Origin: an uncultured Akkermansia sp.
GTDB taxonomy: Bacteria > Verrucomicrobiota > Verrucomicrobiia > Verrucomicrobiales > Akkermansiaceae
Direction of reading: 5' to 3'
Length of the DNA: 64,000 bases
NCBI GenBank assembly: GCA_900548895.1
Contig: URLZ01000005.1
Coordinates: forward strand, 8,841-72,840
Of this stretch, positions 1 through 7,236 are shown one piece after another. The notes under the pieces were generated by a model that saw nothing but the letters and a program-made list of their open reading frames with translations, did no database searches and was not told where the DNA came from. Each line of letters starts with the position of its first letter. The first letter of the stretch is position 1. The translations under genes and the position numbers were made by a program.

Positions 1-196
1 GAGGCGATGGGGACGAGGCGATGAGGCGGCGCTTGCTGCGGAACTCCCCCGGCCACACGCGCCTGCCGCGGAGAGAGCGGGACAGCGTGTCGTGTGAGGC
101 GTCGCGAGGCTCTTCCCGGGGGTTCGCCCCGGCCGCCCGCGCCCGCCCGAGGCTCCGCGGGGGCGGCGCTTCGGGCGGGAGGCGGTTTTCGGGGGA
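1..196. other. Gene-free stretch downstream of gatA
   Basis: I see no gene here. A 9-bp inverted repeat (142-150 with 171-179, 20-base loop) lies just past the gatA stop on the minus strand. It could act as a terminator, but it has no T-run after it. Confidence 0.3.
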
Positions 197-1618
197 TCAG
201 TCCTCGGAGGCGAGGGCCTGCTCCAGCGCCTTGGCGGCGCGCAGCATGAGGGCTTCGCCGTGGTGCGGCGCCAGCAGCTGGATGCCCGTCGGCAGGGCGC
301 CGGGCTGCGGGCAGGGCAGGGAGATGGCCGGCAGACCCGCGAGGTTGGCGGGCACGGTGTAGACGTCGGCGAGGTAGGTTTGCAGCGGCGTCTGGCCGCC
401 GTCGTCGAGCTTGGGCGCGGGCGTGGGGGCGGTGGGGCCGAGGATGAGGTCGACGCGCTCGAAGGCCTGCTCGAAGTCGCGAGCGACGAGGCGGCGTACC
501 TTGGCGGCGCGGTTGTAGTAGGCGTCGTAATAGCCGCTGGAGAGCACGTAGGTGCCGAGGATGACGCGGCGCTTGACCTCGGGGCCGAAGCCGGCGGCGC
601 GCGTCTTGCTGTAGAGATCGTCGAGGCCGGCGGCATCGGGGCTGCGGTAGCCGTAGCGGATGCCGTCGAAGCGCGAGAGGTTCGAGGAGGCCTCAGCGCA
701 GGCGATGATGTAGTAGGTGGCGATGGCGGCCTCGGTGTGCGGCAGGGAGATTTCGACGATCTCGGCGCCGAGCTTGCTCAGGGTGTTGAGGCTCTGCTCG
801 ACGGCGGCGCGCACGGCGGGGTCGTTGCCCTCGCTGCGGTACTCGGCGGGGATGCCGATGCGCAGTCCTTCGACGCCGGCGTCAAGGGTGCTGCACAGGT
901 CGGGCGGGTCGCAGCGGTTGCTGGTGGAGTCGTGCGGATCGTGCCCGCAGAGAGCCTCGAGCAGCAGGGCCGCATCGTCGACGTTCTGAGCGAGCGGGCC
1001 GATCTGGTCGAGCGATGAGGCGAAGGCGACGAGGCCGTAGCGCGAGATGCGCCCGTAGGTGGGCTTGACGCCGACGATGCCGCAGTGCGAGGCGGGCTGG
1101 CGGATGGAGCCGCCGGTGTCCGAACCGAGGGCGGCGATGGCGAGGCCTCCGGCGACGGCGGCGGCGGAGCCGCTCGAGGAGCCGCCCGGCACGCGGTCGG
1201 TGCTCACGGGGTTGTGCGTGGCGCCGTAGGCGGAGTTTTTGCCGGCGGAGCCCATGGCGAACTCATCCATGTTCGTGCGGCCGAAGGGGATGGCGCCGGC
1301 GTCGCGCAGGCGCGTGACGGCGGTGGCGTCGTAGGGCGAGATGAAGTTGCCGAGGATGCGCGAGGCGCAGCGCGCGGGCTCGCCGCAGACGCAGATGTTG
1401 TCTTTGATGGCGATGGGGATGCCGCCCAGGGGCTTGCTGAGGTCGGCCTTGGCGGCCTCGGCGAGGGCGCGCTCCTTGTCGTAGGAGATGTAGGCGTTGA
1501 GTTCTCCGTTGCGCGCGTCAATGCGTCGGGCAATTTCTTCAACGAGCTCGGTGGGGCTGATGGCTCCCGTGGTGAGCAGCTGGCGCCAGTGGCTGATGGA
1601 TCCGAGAAGCTGTGACAT
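197..1618 (-). CDS. gatA: Aspartyl/glutamyl-tRNA amidotransferase subunit A
   Basis: GatA is the glutaminase subunit of GatCAB, which converts mischarged Glu-tRNA(Gln) or Asp-tRNA(Asn) to the correct amide form in the cytoplasm. The 473-residue protein has the usual length. The amidase-signature triad is visible: Lys72 in GIPIAIKDN, the serine pair in GGSSSGSAA (about 146-147), and nucleophile Ser170 in GSDTGGSIRQP. I chose the ATG at 1618 (MSQLLGS) because the roughly 70 extra residues of the longer open frame are Arg/Pro-rich and unlike GatA. It lies 145 bases downstream of gatC in the same direction; that spacer is pyrimidine-rich on the coding strand and lacks a Shine-Dalgarno motif. No gatB is in the window. 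Confidence 0.96.
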   Translation of the reverse strand: MSQLLGSISHWRQLLTTGAISPTELVEEIARRIDARNGELNAYISYDKERALAEAAKADLSKPLGGIPIAIKDNICVCGEPARCASRILGNFISPYDATAVTRLRDAGAIPFGRTNMDEFAMGSAGKNSAYGATHNPVSTDRVPGGSSSGSAAAVAGGLAIAALGSDTGGSIRQPASHCGIVGVKPTYGRISRYGLVAFASSLDQIGPLAQNVDDAALLLEALCGHDPHDSTSNRCDPPDLCSTLDAGVEGLRIGIPAEYRSEGNDPAVRAAVEQSLNTLSKLGAEIVEISLPHTEAAIATYYIIACAEASSNLSRFDGIRYGYRSPDAAGLDDLYSKTRAAGFGPEVKRRVILGTYVLSSGYYDAYYNRAAKVRRLVARDFEQAFERVDLILGPTAPTPAPKLDDGGQTPLQTYLADVYTVPANLAGLPAISLPCPQPGALPTGIQLLAPHHGEALMLRAAKALEQALASED

Positions 1619-1763
1619 CGGGTGTAAGGGGAAAAAGGGAAAGGGGGGATGAAGGAGGGAATAGGCGGAAGAGGGAAAGGCCGCGGGCTGGTGCGGGGTG
1701 TCGAGAAAATCGCGGCGCCGCCTGCGCGCCGTCGGGTGGCGACGCGCGCGAGCGCCGGGCGCA

Positions 1764-2060
1764 TCAGTGGGCGGATTCGACGACCTTGGGCACGCGGAAC
1801 TGGCCGTCCTCCTGCTCGGGGGCATTCGCCAGCGCGGCCTCGCGGCTCAGACTCTCGCCGGCGGCATCGGTGCGCAGGGCATCGAAGGTCGGCAGCGGGT
1901 GAAACATGGGCTCGACGCCGTCGATATCCCACTGCGCCAGCTGATCCACGTAGCGGAGCACCTGGGTGAGATCGTCCGTGAACCGCGCGGTCTCCTCGTC
2001 CGTGAGTTCAATTTTGGCGAGGCCGGCAATATAGGCGACATCAATGTTCGCTTCAGGCAT
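1764..2060 (-). CDS. gatC: Aspartyl/glutamyl-tRNA amidotransferase subunit C
   Basis: A 98-residue protein with the typical GatC layout: an N-terminal helix (VAYIAGLAKIELTDEE), a helical hairpin (LTQVLRYVDQLAQWDIDGVEP) and the conserved downstream stretch ending VPKVVESAH. GatC is the small belt that holds GatA and GatB together. It sits directly upstream of gatA and 12 bases downstream of a small membrane-protein gene, so all are probably co-transcribed. The start is fixed by the family alignment at MPEANIDV. Confidence 0.95.
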   Translation of the reverse strand: MPEANIDVAYIAGLAKIELTDEETARFTDDLTQVLRYVDQLAQWDIDGVEPMFHPLPTFDALRTDAAGESLSREAALANAPEQEDGQFRVPKVVESAH

Positions 2061-2072
2061 AGTGTCAGGGGG

Positions 2073-2390
2073 TCAGGATTGCATGAGGATGTGGACGCCC
2101 AGGCGGTAGAGGCCGTAGAGAACGGCCGCGAGGGCGATGAGCATGAAGAGGTTTTCCGAGAAGGCGCCGCGGGGAACGGGGCCGGCGCTTCTGGCGCCGA
2201 TGCGGCTGTGCAGGCGGCGGCGCTCCACGACGTCCTCCGAGGGCGCGAGGGTGTTCTCGTCGCGCCTCGACCGGGCGGCCGGTCGCCCGGCGGGGCGGGG
2301 TGCGGGGGCCGGGGTATTGAACTGATCAAGCCGACGGGTGAAGTCTTCGCGGAACTGCCGGTAGCTGCCGGACGTGTGTTTGTTGTTCAT
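2073..2390 (-). CDS. Small C-terminally anchored membrane protein, function unknown
   Basis: A 105-residue protein I do not recognise. The first 75 residues are polar and rich in Arg, Pro and Ala, probably disordered. One hydrophobic helix (about 80-100, NLFMLIALAAVLYGLYRLGVHIL) ends almost at the C-terminus, so it looks tail-anchored with the soluble part in the cytoplasm. Its stop lies 12 bases upstream of the gatC start, suggesting a shared transcript. No signal peptide or catalytic motif is visible. Confidence 0.6.
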   Translation of the reverse strand: MNNKHTSGSYRQFREDFTRRLDQFNTPAPAPRPAGRPAARSRRDENTLAPSEDVVERRRLHSRIGARSAGPVPRGAFSENLFMLIALAAVLYGLYRLGVHILMQS

Positions 2391-2545
2391 GTGCTGGTGA
2401 TGGAGTGGTGAGCAGCTCGCAGCGGCGCTTGCTCGAGAGAGAAGAGGAGGCGGAAAGGAGGAGAGACGAGAAGAGGGGAGAGGCTGAACGGTGAGGAGGT
2501 CGGTGAGGTTTGCGGGAGAACGGAGCGGACGGTGCGGACGGTGCG

Positions 2546-2572
2546 GATGATGAGGATGATGAGGATGATGAG
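2546..2572. repeat. Three tandem copies of the 9-base unit gatgatgag
   Basis: Three exact 9-base copies lie in the roughly 290-base gene-free stretch (2391-2681) between the two small membrane-protein genes. The flanks also contain partial ggtgcggac duplications. I see no promoter here for the gatCA group. Confidence 0.85.
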
Positions 2573-2681
2573 GCCTTGCGGGGCTCAGCGCCGCGGCGGG
2601 GCGGCGGGCTTGCGCGGGGCCGTGCCGGAGGAGGACCTCAACGGCACGCGGCGGGAAGGCCGATCGCGCACCGGTGAAGGA

Positions 2682-3323
2682 TTACGGGAGACAGAGAGCG
2701 ATGATGAGCCAAGTGATGAGCAGCAGCACGAAGAGCGGCAGGTGGAAGGCGAGACCCTTCGCGAACATATCGCGCAGCGCCTTCCAGCTCAGAGATCGGT
2801 CGTCGTCCTCGCCCGGGCGGTGCCGCAGCACGTCGGTGTGGTGAAAGTGCGAGCGCATCGCATAGGCCTCTTCGAAGTCATTCTCCGCGCGGTCGAGCTT
2901 GACGATGGCCTCGCGCAGGCGCTCCTTGAGCCCCTCCGTGCTCCAGCTCTGCGGCTGCATCGACGAGAGAATCTGCAGATGGCGCTTGAAGCAGTTGCTG
3001 ATCTCTTCCAGATCGCGGCGCTCCTTCTCCAGAGACTCCAGCTCGCGATCAATGCGGCGCACGGCATTGTGCAGCTTCATCCCCAGTTGATTGAGACCCT
3101 CATTGAAGTGCACCTTTTGCTCGTTGCTCTGCTCGAGCTCGCGGCGCTGGGCCTCCCACTGCATGCGCTGCGCTTCGTAAAATTCCGCCTGTTGGCGCGC
3201 TTGCTCCGCTTGGCGCCGCACGTTCTCTGGAGAATGCATCTCGCCATCGGCCACTTGAGGATTGAGCTCCATCTGCCTGTAGCTCGGGTCGTTCCTCATT
3301 GTGTCTGTACGCAGAATGGCCAT
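2682..3323 (-). CDS. Coiled-coil protein with C-terminal membrane anchor, function unknown
   Basis: A 213-residue protein. Residues about 30-175 are rich in Glu, Gln, Arg and Leu in heptad-like order (for example RRQAEQARQQAEFYEAQ and RIDRELESLEKERRDLEEI), predicting long coiled coils. Residues about 190-212 form one very hydrophobic helix that ends the protein. This again suggests a tail-anchored cytoplasmic protein. It has its own promoter (3336-3364) and the predicted transcript begins about six bases before the ATG. I cannot assign a family. The neighbouring 105-residue protein has a similar tail-anchored layout. Confidence 0.7.
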   Translation of the reverse strand: MAILRTDTMRNDPSYRQMELNPQVADGEMHSPENVRRQAEQARQQAEFYEAQRMQWEAQRRELEQSNEQKVHFNEGLNQLGMKLHNAVRRIDRELESLEKERRDLEEISNCFKRHLQILSSMQPQSWSTEGLKERLREAIVKLDRAENDFEEAYAMRSHFHHTDVLRHRPGEDDDRSLSWKALRDMFAKGLAFHLPLFVLLLITWLIIALCLP

Positions 3324-3335
3324 GATGCTTCGTTG

Positions 3336-3364
3336 AAGTTAAGTTCTCTTCACCTTTTTGTCAA
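3336..3364 (-). promoter_or_regulatory. Sigma-70-type promoter for the coiled-coil membrane protein
   Basis: On the minus strand: TTGACA (3359-3364), 17-base spacer, TAACTT (3336-3341). The predicted transcript start near 3329 leaves only about six bases before the ATG at 3323. Confidence 0.65.
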
Positions 3365-3650
3365 GCAGATTCAGGGCCGGATGACGAAAAATTCGGTGCG
3401 CCTTCGGCTCTCGGAGCGATGCGCTGCCGCCGGCCGCCGCTGCGTGCCCTCAGGCCTTTCCGTGCGGAGGGCTCCGACCCGTGACCGCGCGCTCCCTCCT
3501 GCGTCGCGGGCGCGCTTCGGAATTGAGGTTGCCCGGCGCGCGCAATAAGCCGGGAAGGGCGTGGCGAGCAACAGATCCGCCGGTGGTCGCGGGTCTGTGC
3601 GGCGTCGGCACGCGGGGATGCGGGGATGTCGACAAGGAGCAACAATGAAA
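3365..3650. other. Gene-free stretch between coiled-coil gene and tRNA-Leu terminator
   Basis: GC-rich sequence with overlapping open frames on both strands. None has a promoter, a recognisable motif or a family resemblance. I see nothing functional here. Confidence 0.4.
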
Positions 3651-3680
3651 CAGGCGGATGTGATCGCTCACATCCGCCTG
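3651..3680 (-). terminator. Hairpin terminator of tRNA-Leu
   Basis: A perfect 13-base inverted repeat (3651-3663 with 3668-3680) has a 4-base loop and starts five bases beyond the tRNA 3' end. On the minus strand the hairpin is followed by TTTCATTGTT, a moderately T-rich run. Confidence 0.8.
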
Positions 3681-3684
3681 TCTA

Positions 3685-3766
<82 letters not shown>

Positions 3767-3791
3767 GTTGGTTGCAACTGGGTGCGCCGCA

Positions 3792-3820
3792 AGTATACAG
3801 GACGCCGTTCGTGAATGCAA
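3792..3820 (-). promoter_or_regulatory. Promoter of tRNA-Leu
   Basis: Minus strand: TTGCAT (3815-3820), 17-base spacer, TATACT (3792-3797). The predicted start near 3785 is about 19 bases before the mature tRNA 5' end. Confidence 0.85.
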
Positions 3821-3958
3821 GCCTTTTTTGCATTTTTTTCATTTTTTTGTGCTTCGGCCCCCGCTGAGGGCCCCGGGAGGCGACATCTGAGGGCCGTGAG
3901 GGGGCGGGTCTGTTCGCTTGGGAGCGAGCCGTGCTTGCCTCGGTGTCAGCCTTTGAGG

Positions 3959-3987
3959 TTGACATTCGCGCTCGTCGAGGCTACCAT
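3959..3987 (+). promoter_or_regulatory. Promoter of the Sel1-repeat lipoprotein gene
   Basis: TTGACA (3959-3964), 17-base spacer, TACCAT (3982-3987). An upstream in-frame ATG (3986) falls inside the -10 element, so the next ATG at 4013 is the likely start. The predicted leader of about 19 bases has no Shine-Dalgarno motif. Confidence 0.75.
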
Positions 3988-4012
3988 GCAGCCGTTTCCC
4001 CCTCTGTCTCTC

Positions 4013-5347
4013 ATGAAGTACGCATACCCCTCTTTGCTGGCTCTCTGCGCTGCGGCGCTTTTGACCTCCTGCGGTGATGATCACGACGAGTCCTCCGAGA
4101 CGCCGGGAGGGCAGCAGGAGTCCGCCGCCGCCGCCGGGCAGAGTGAAACTGCGGGAGCGACGCTCTCCGCGGCTGCGACGCCCTCCGCCGAAGCGAGCGG
4201 CGGGGCTGCCGTCCAGGCGGATGACAAGGCTGAGGGCTCAGATTTCGCTGCCGCCGGAGAATCCGGCACGACGGCGGACGGAAGCATCGGTGCGACGATG
4301 GCTGCCGCCGGCGCCGCTGTCGCTGTTGCTGCCGATGACGATGCTGATCCCGATGCCCTGCTGGCGCAGGCGGATGAGCTGCTGCGCAGCAACCGGGCCG
4401 AGCAGCAGGCTCAGGCTCTGCCGCTGCTGCGCCGCGCGGCTGAGGCCGGGCAGACGGAGGCAGCCTTCCGCCTGGGTTTCTGCTACGCCAACGGCATCGG
4501 CACGCAGCCTCAGGCGGATGAAGCCCGGAAGTGGCTCAGCATGGCGGCTGAGAAAAACCACCCGTCGGCCTTGGCTCACCTCGGGCTCCTCTGCGACAAG
4601 CTCAGCAAGGACGAGACCGTCGCTGCGGAGGCTCTGGGCTATTATCGTCGGGCAGCCGAGCTGGGGCAGGTGGAGGCGCAGGTGATTCTCGCCTACAAGT
4701 TGGCGGCGCAGCCCGAGTCTCAGGCCGAGGCGCTGGAGTGGCTCCGCAAGGCGGCCGCGCAGAAAAATGACCGCGCGCTCTGCGCTCTCGGCGTCTTTAC
4801 GCTGGAGGGGCGCGGAGGACTGAAGGCCGACCCGGTCGAGGCCTACCGCCTCTTTGAACAGGCCGCCGAGCTGGGCAGCGCGGACGGGCTCTGCAATCAG
4901 GCCTACTGTTTGGAGCGCGGACTCGGCGTGAAGGCTGACCCCGAGAAGGCGGTGGAGCTCTACACCAAGCTTCTGGAGAAGGCGCCTCTGCCGCAGGCTC
5001 TGTACAATCTGGCGCTCTGCCGAATGGACGGCCGCGGCACGGAGAAGGATTCCCACGCCGGGGTGCAGCTGCTGGTGCAAGCCTACAACGCGGGGCACGT
5101 CGAGGCCGCCTGCGAGCTGGCCCGCTGCTGCGCGGCGGGAATCGGCCTTCAGAAAAATGAGGAGCAAGCAGTTCAGATCTTGCATGAGGCCGCCCGTCGC
5201 GGATCGGCCGAGGCCCAGTACACCTTGGCCTGCTGCTACCGCGAGGGGAAGGGCGTGAAGAAGGACGAGACGATCGCAGAGACCTACCTCAAGGCCGCTG
5301 CGGCCAACGGCCACCCGAAGGCGGTTGAGGGGCTCAAGGCTCAGTAA
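4013..5347 (+). CDS. Sel1-like repeat lipoprotein
   Basis: A 444-residue protein. The first 20 residues form a lipoprotein signal ending LLTSC, so the mature chain should be lipid-anchored outside the inner membrane. Residues about 20-120 are a low-complexity Ala/Ser/Gly/Glu linker. From about residue 130 to the end come roughly eight Sel1-type repeats of about 36 residues (for example AAFRLGFCYANGIG, AQYTLACCYREGKGV). Sel1 repeats are alpha-alpha solenoids used for protein binding, so a periplasmic scaffold or adaptor role is plausible; the partner is unknown. I chose the ATG at 4013 because an earlier ATG lies in the promoter. It is a single-gene unit between two oppositely oriented tRNA genes. 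Confidence 0.88.
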   Translation: MKYAYPSLLALCAAALLTSCGDDHDESSETPGGQQESAAAAGQSETAGATLSAAATPSAEASGGAAVQADDKAEGSDFAAAGESGTTADGSIGATMAAAGAAVAVAADDDADPDALLAQADELLRSNRAEQQAQALPLLRRAAEAGQTEAAFRLGFCYANGIGTQPQADEARKWLSMAAEKNHPSALAHLGLLCDKLSKDETVAAEALGYYRRAAELGQVEAQVILAYKLAAQPESQAEALEWLRKAAAQKNDRALCALGVFTLEGRGGLKADPVEAYRLFEQAAELGSADGLCNQAYCLERGLGVKADPEKAVELYTKLLEKAPLPQALYNLALCRMDGRGTEKDSHAGVQLLVQAYNAGHVEAACELARCCAAGIGLQKNEEQAVQILHEAARRGSAEAQYTLACCYREGKGVKKDETIAETYLKAAAANGHPKAVEGLKAQ

Positions 5348-5870
5348 ACGCCGCTTTCCCGCAAGCGTTGATACTCTCTCGGAACGCATCATCTCTCGCG
5401 GGGAGGACGTCGCCTCCCGACGGCGCGGGGCCGCGTCCGCCTGCGCGGATGCCTCACGAGTGCGGGCAGGCTGAGATCCGGGACCTTGGCGCTCAAGAGA
5501 CTGGCCTGCCAGCTCCTCCCGAGGGATTGCTGCCGCGAGAGTTCCCCGCGGCTTTGCAAGAGCGTTCTGCGTCCTTCTCCATGAGGAGGAGTGACCTCTG
5601 CTCGCCGCGCATTCGAGCACCGCTGCGCGCATTTGCTCTCATATGGGGGGCGGAAGCAGAGGGGATTCCCGGCACATTGTAAACGCTCTGGGTTCCCACC
5701 GGGCATCCGCTCGTGACCTGAGCGTGAGGAGAAGCGTCTCGCCGCTATCGCCTCGGCGGGAGCGCGGCAGCCGGCTATGCGAATGCGAGTCTGCGGATGC
5801 GGGGCGCGCCGATACCCGTCCTTGATACCCGCTCCTCGAGACTTCCGAAGGGCGCGGAAGTCCTAAAGCA
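5348..5870. other. Gene-free stretch between Sel1 gene and tRNA-Pro terminator
   Basis: About 520 bases with only short, overlapping, unrecognisable open frames. A small inverted repeat (5840-5847 with 5855-5862) forms a second hairpin behind the tRNA-Pro terminator on the minus strand. I see nothing else. Confidence 0.4.
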
Positions 5871-5900
5871 AGAGAGCCGAGGGATAACCCTCGGCTCTCT
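5871..5900 (-). terminator. Hairpin terminator of tRNA-Pro
   Basis: A perfect 13-base inverted repeat (5871-5883 with 5888-5900) with a 4-base loop, seven bases beyond the tRNA 3' end. The following T-run on the minus strand is poor (TGCTTTAGG). Confidence 0.7.
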
Positions 5901-5907
5901 CTCTCAG

Positions 5908-5981
5908 TCGGGCAAGCGGGATTCGAACCCACGACCCCTTGCACCCCATGCAAGTGCGCTACCAGACTGCGCTACTGCCCG
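5908..5981 (-). tRNA. tRNA-Pro, anticodon GGG
   Basis: A 74-base tRNA without an encoded CCA. The acceptor CGGGCAG pairs with TTGCCCG, the anticodon stem is CTTGC/GCAAG with loop ATGGGGT, and the T-loop is TTCGAAT. GGG at positions 34-36 decodes CCC and CCU proline codons. It has a consensus promoter upstream and a hairpin terminator downstream. Confidence 0.95.
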
Positions 5982-6020
5982 TTTCTGTCACCTAAGGCCT
6001 CTCAGCCTGTCGGCAGGGGC

Positions 6021-6049
6021 ATTATACAGGGCGTTTTTGTAGTTGTCAA
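6021..6049 (-). promoter_or_regulatory. Consensus promoter of tRNA-Pro
   Basis: Minus strand: TTGACA (6044-6049), 17-base spacer, TATAAT (6021-6026), a perfect sigma-70 match. Its -35 hexamer overlaps the -35 of the divergent argC promoter. Confidence 0.93.
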
Positions 6050-6071
6050 CACCTTTTTTCCGTGCTAGACT
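6043..6071 (+). promoter_or_regulatory. Divergent promoter of argC
   Basis: Plus strand: TTGTCA (6043-6048), 17-base spacer, TAGACT (6066-6071). The predicted start near 6078 leaves about three bases before the argC ATG at 6081. Its -35 box shares five bases with the tRNA-Pro -35 box. Confidence 0.75.
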
Positions 6072-6080
6072 ACTTTTGTC

Positions 6081-7124
6081 ATGAAAAAGGTCAAAACAGC
6101 CGTTGTCGGAGCCAGTGGATACACTGGGCAAGAGTTACTTCGCATTCTGCTGCGCCACTCCGGCGTCGAGCTGGTGTGCGCGACGTCCCGCCAGTACGCC
6201 GGGCAGGAGCTTTGCGATGTCTTCCCGCGCTTCCGCCATGTTCCTGGGGCGGATCTCAAGTTTACGGATTCGGATGTCGACGCCATTGCCGCCACGGGAG
6301 CCGAGGCGGCCTTTCTCGCCCTGCCCCACGGCGTGGCGGCGGCCTATGCCCGCGGTCTGGTGGAGGCCGGGCTGCGCGTGATCGATCTCTCGGCGGACTT
6401 CCGCCTGAACGACCCCGCCGTGTATGAGGAGTTTTACAAGAAGCCGCACCCGGACGTGGCGCTGATGCAGGAGGCCGTCTATGGCATGCCGGAGCGCCAC
6501 CGTGCCGAGATCGCCGGCGCGCGCATCGTCGGCTCTCCCGGCTGCTACCCGACGAGCATCATCCTGCCGCTGGCCCCCCTGCTGCGCGAGCACCTCGTGC
6601 TGCCCGACGACATCGTGGTCAACAGCGGCAGCGGTGTCTCCGGCGCTGGGCGCCGCGCCGAAGTCGCCTACAACTTCTGCGAGTGCAACGAGAACATGCA
6701 CGCCTATGCGCTGCCCCGCCACCGCCACCTCTCCGAGATTGAGCAGGAGCTCTCGCTGGAGGCCGGCAGCAAGGTGGTGCTGACCTTCACGCCGCACCTC
6801 ATGCCCGTCAACACGGGGATTCTGACGACGACCGTGGCGAAGCTGGCCCCGGGTGTGACGGCCGAGGCCGTCGGCGCCTGTCTGCAAAAGGCCTATGAGG
6901 GCGCTCCCTTCGTGCGCCTGCTCGGCGAGAACAAGCCGGCGGAAACGAAGTACGTGACGCGCACGAACTTCGTGGACATCGGCTGGGCCGTCGATACGCG
7001 CACGCATCGCCTCGTGCTGATGAGCGCCGAGGACAACGTTGTCAAGGGTGCCGGCGGCCAGGCCGTGCACGCCTTCAACGTGATGTTCGGCTTCGATGAG
7101 ACGGAGGGTCTCTGGCTCATCTGA
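6081..7124 (+). CDS. argC: N-acetyl-gamma-glutamyl-phosphate reductase
   Basis: ArgC reduces N-acetyl-glutamyl-5-phosphate to the semialdehyde with NADPH, the third step of arginine and ornithine synthesis. The 347-residue length is normal for the long form. The N-terminal nucleotide-binding loop is GASGYTGQELL (10-20), and the catalytic cysteine is Cys155 in GSPGCYPTS. Later family blocks include NSGSGVSGAGR. Transcription from the 6043-6071 promoter would give an almost leaderless mRNA. A 12-bp perfect hairpin follows the stop. No other arg gene is in the window, so the pathway is dispersed. Confidence 0.97.
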   Translation: MKKVKTAVVGASGYTGQELLRILLRHSGVELVCATSRQYAGQELCDVFPRFRHVPGADLKFTDSDVDAIAATGAEAAFLALPHGVAAAYARGLVEAGLRVIDLSADFRLNDPAVYEEFYKKPHPDVALMQEAVYGMPERHRAEIAGARIVGSPGCYPTSIILPLAPLLREHLVLPDDIVVNSGSGVSGAGRRAEVAYNFCECNENMHAYALPRHRHLSEIEQELSLEAGSKVVLTFTPHLMPVNTGILTTTVAKLAPGVTAEAVGACLQKAYEGAPFVRLLGENKPAETKYVTRTNFVDIGWAVDTRTHRLVLMSAEDNVVKGAGGQAVHAFNVMFGFDETEGLWLI

Positions 7125-7142
7125 TCGCAGCCTCTCATGCTC

Positions 7143-7170
7143 GCGGCCGGCGGAACGCTCCGCCGGCCGC
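7143..7170 (+). terminator. Hairpin after argC
   Basis: A perfect 12-base inverted repeat (7143-7154 with 7159-7170) with a 4-base loop lies 18 bases after the argC stop. No T-run follows, so termination strength is uncertain. Confidence 0.55.
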
Positions 7171-7236
7171 CTGCCCTTGCCGTCCGGATGGGCGGTTTCT
7201 CTGATGATGACCCACTCCCCCACCCCCTGAGAGAAA

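Noticed and set aside
260..1018. Long plus-strand open frame of 252 codons opposite gatA
   Set aside because: It is the antisense shadow of gatA in GC-rich DNA; no family motif, promoter or ribosome site supports it.
4238..5632. 464-codon minus-strand frame opposite the Sel1 gene
   Set aside because: The frame runs antiparallel to well-supported Sel1 repeats and its Leu/Arg-rich sequence resembles no protein.
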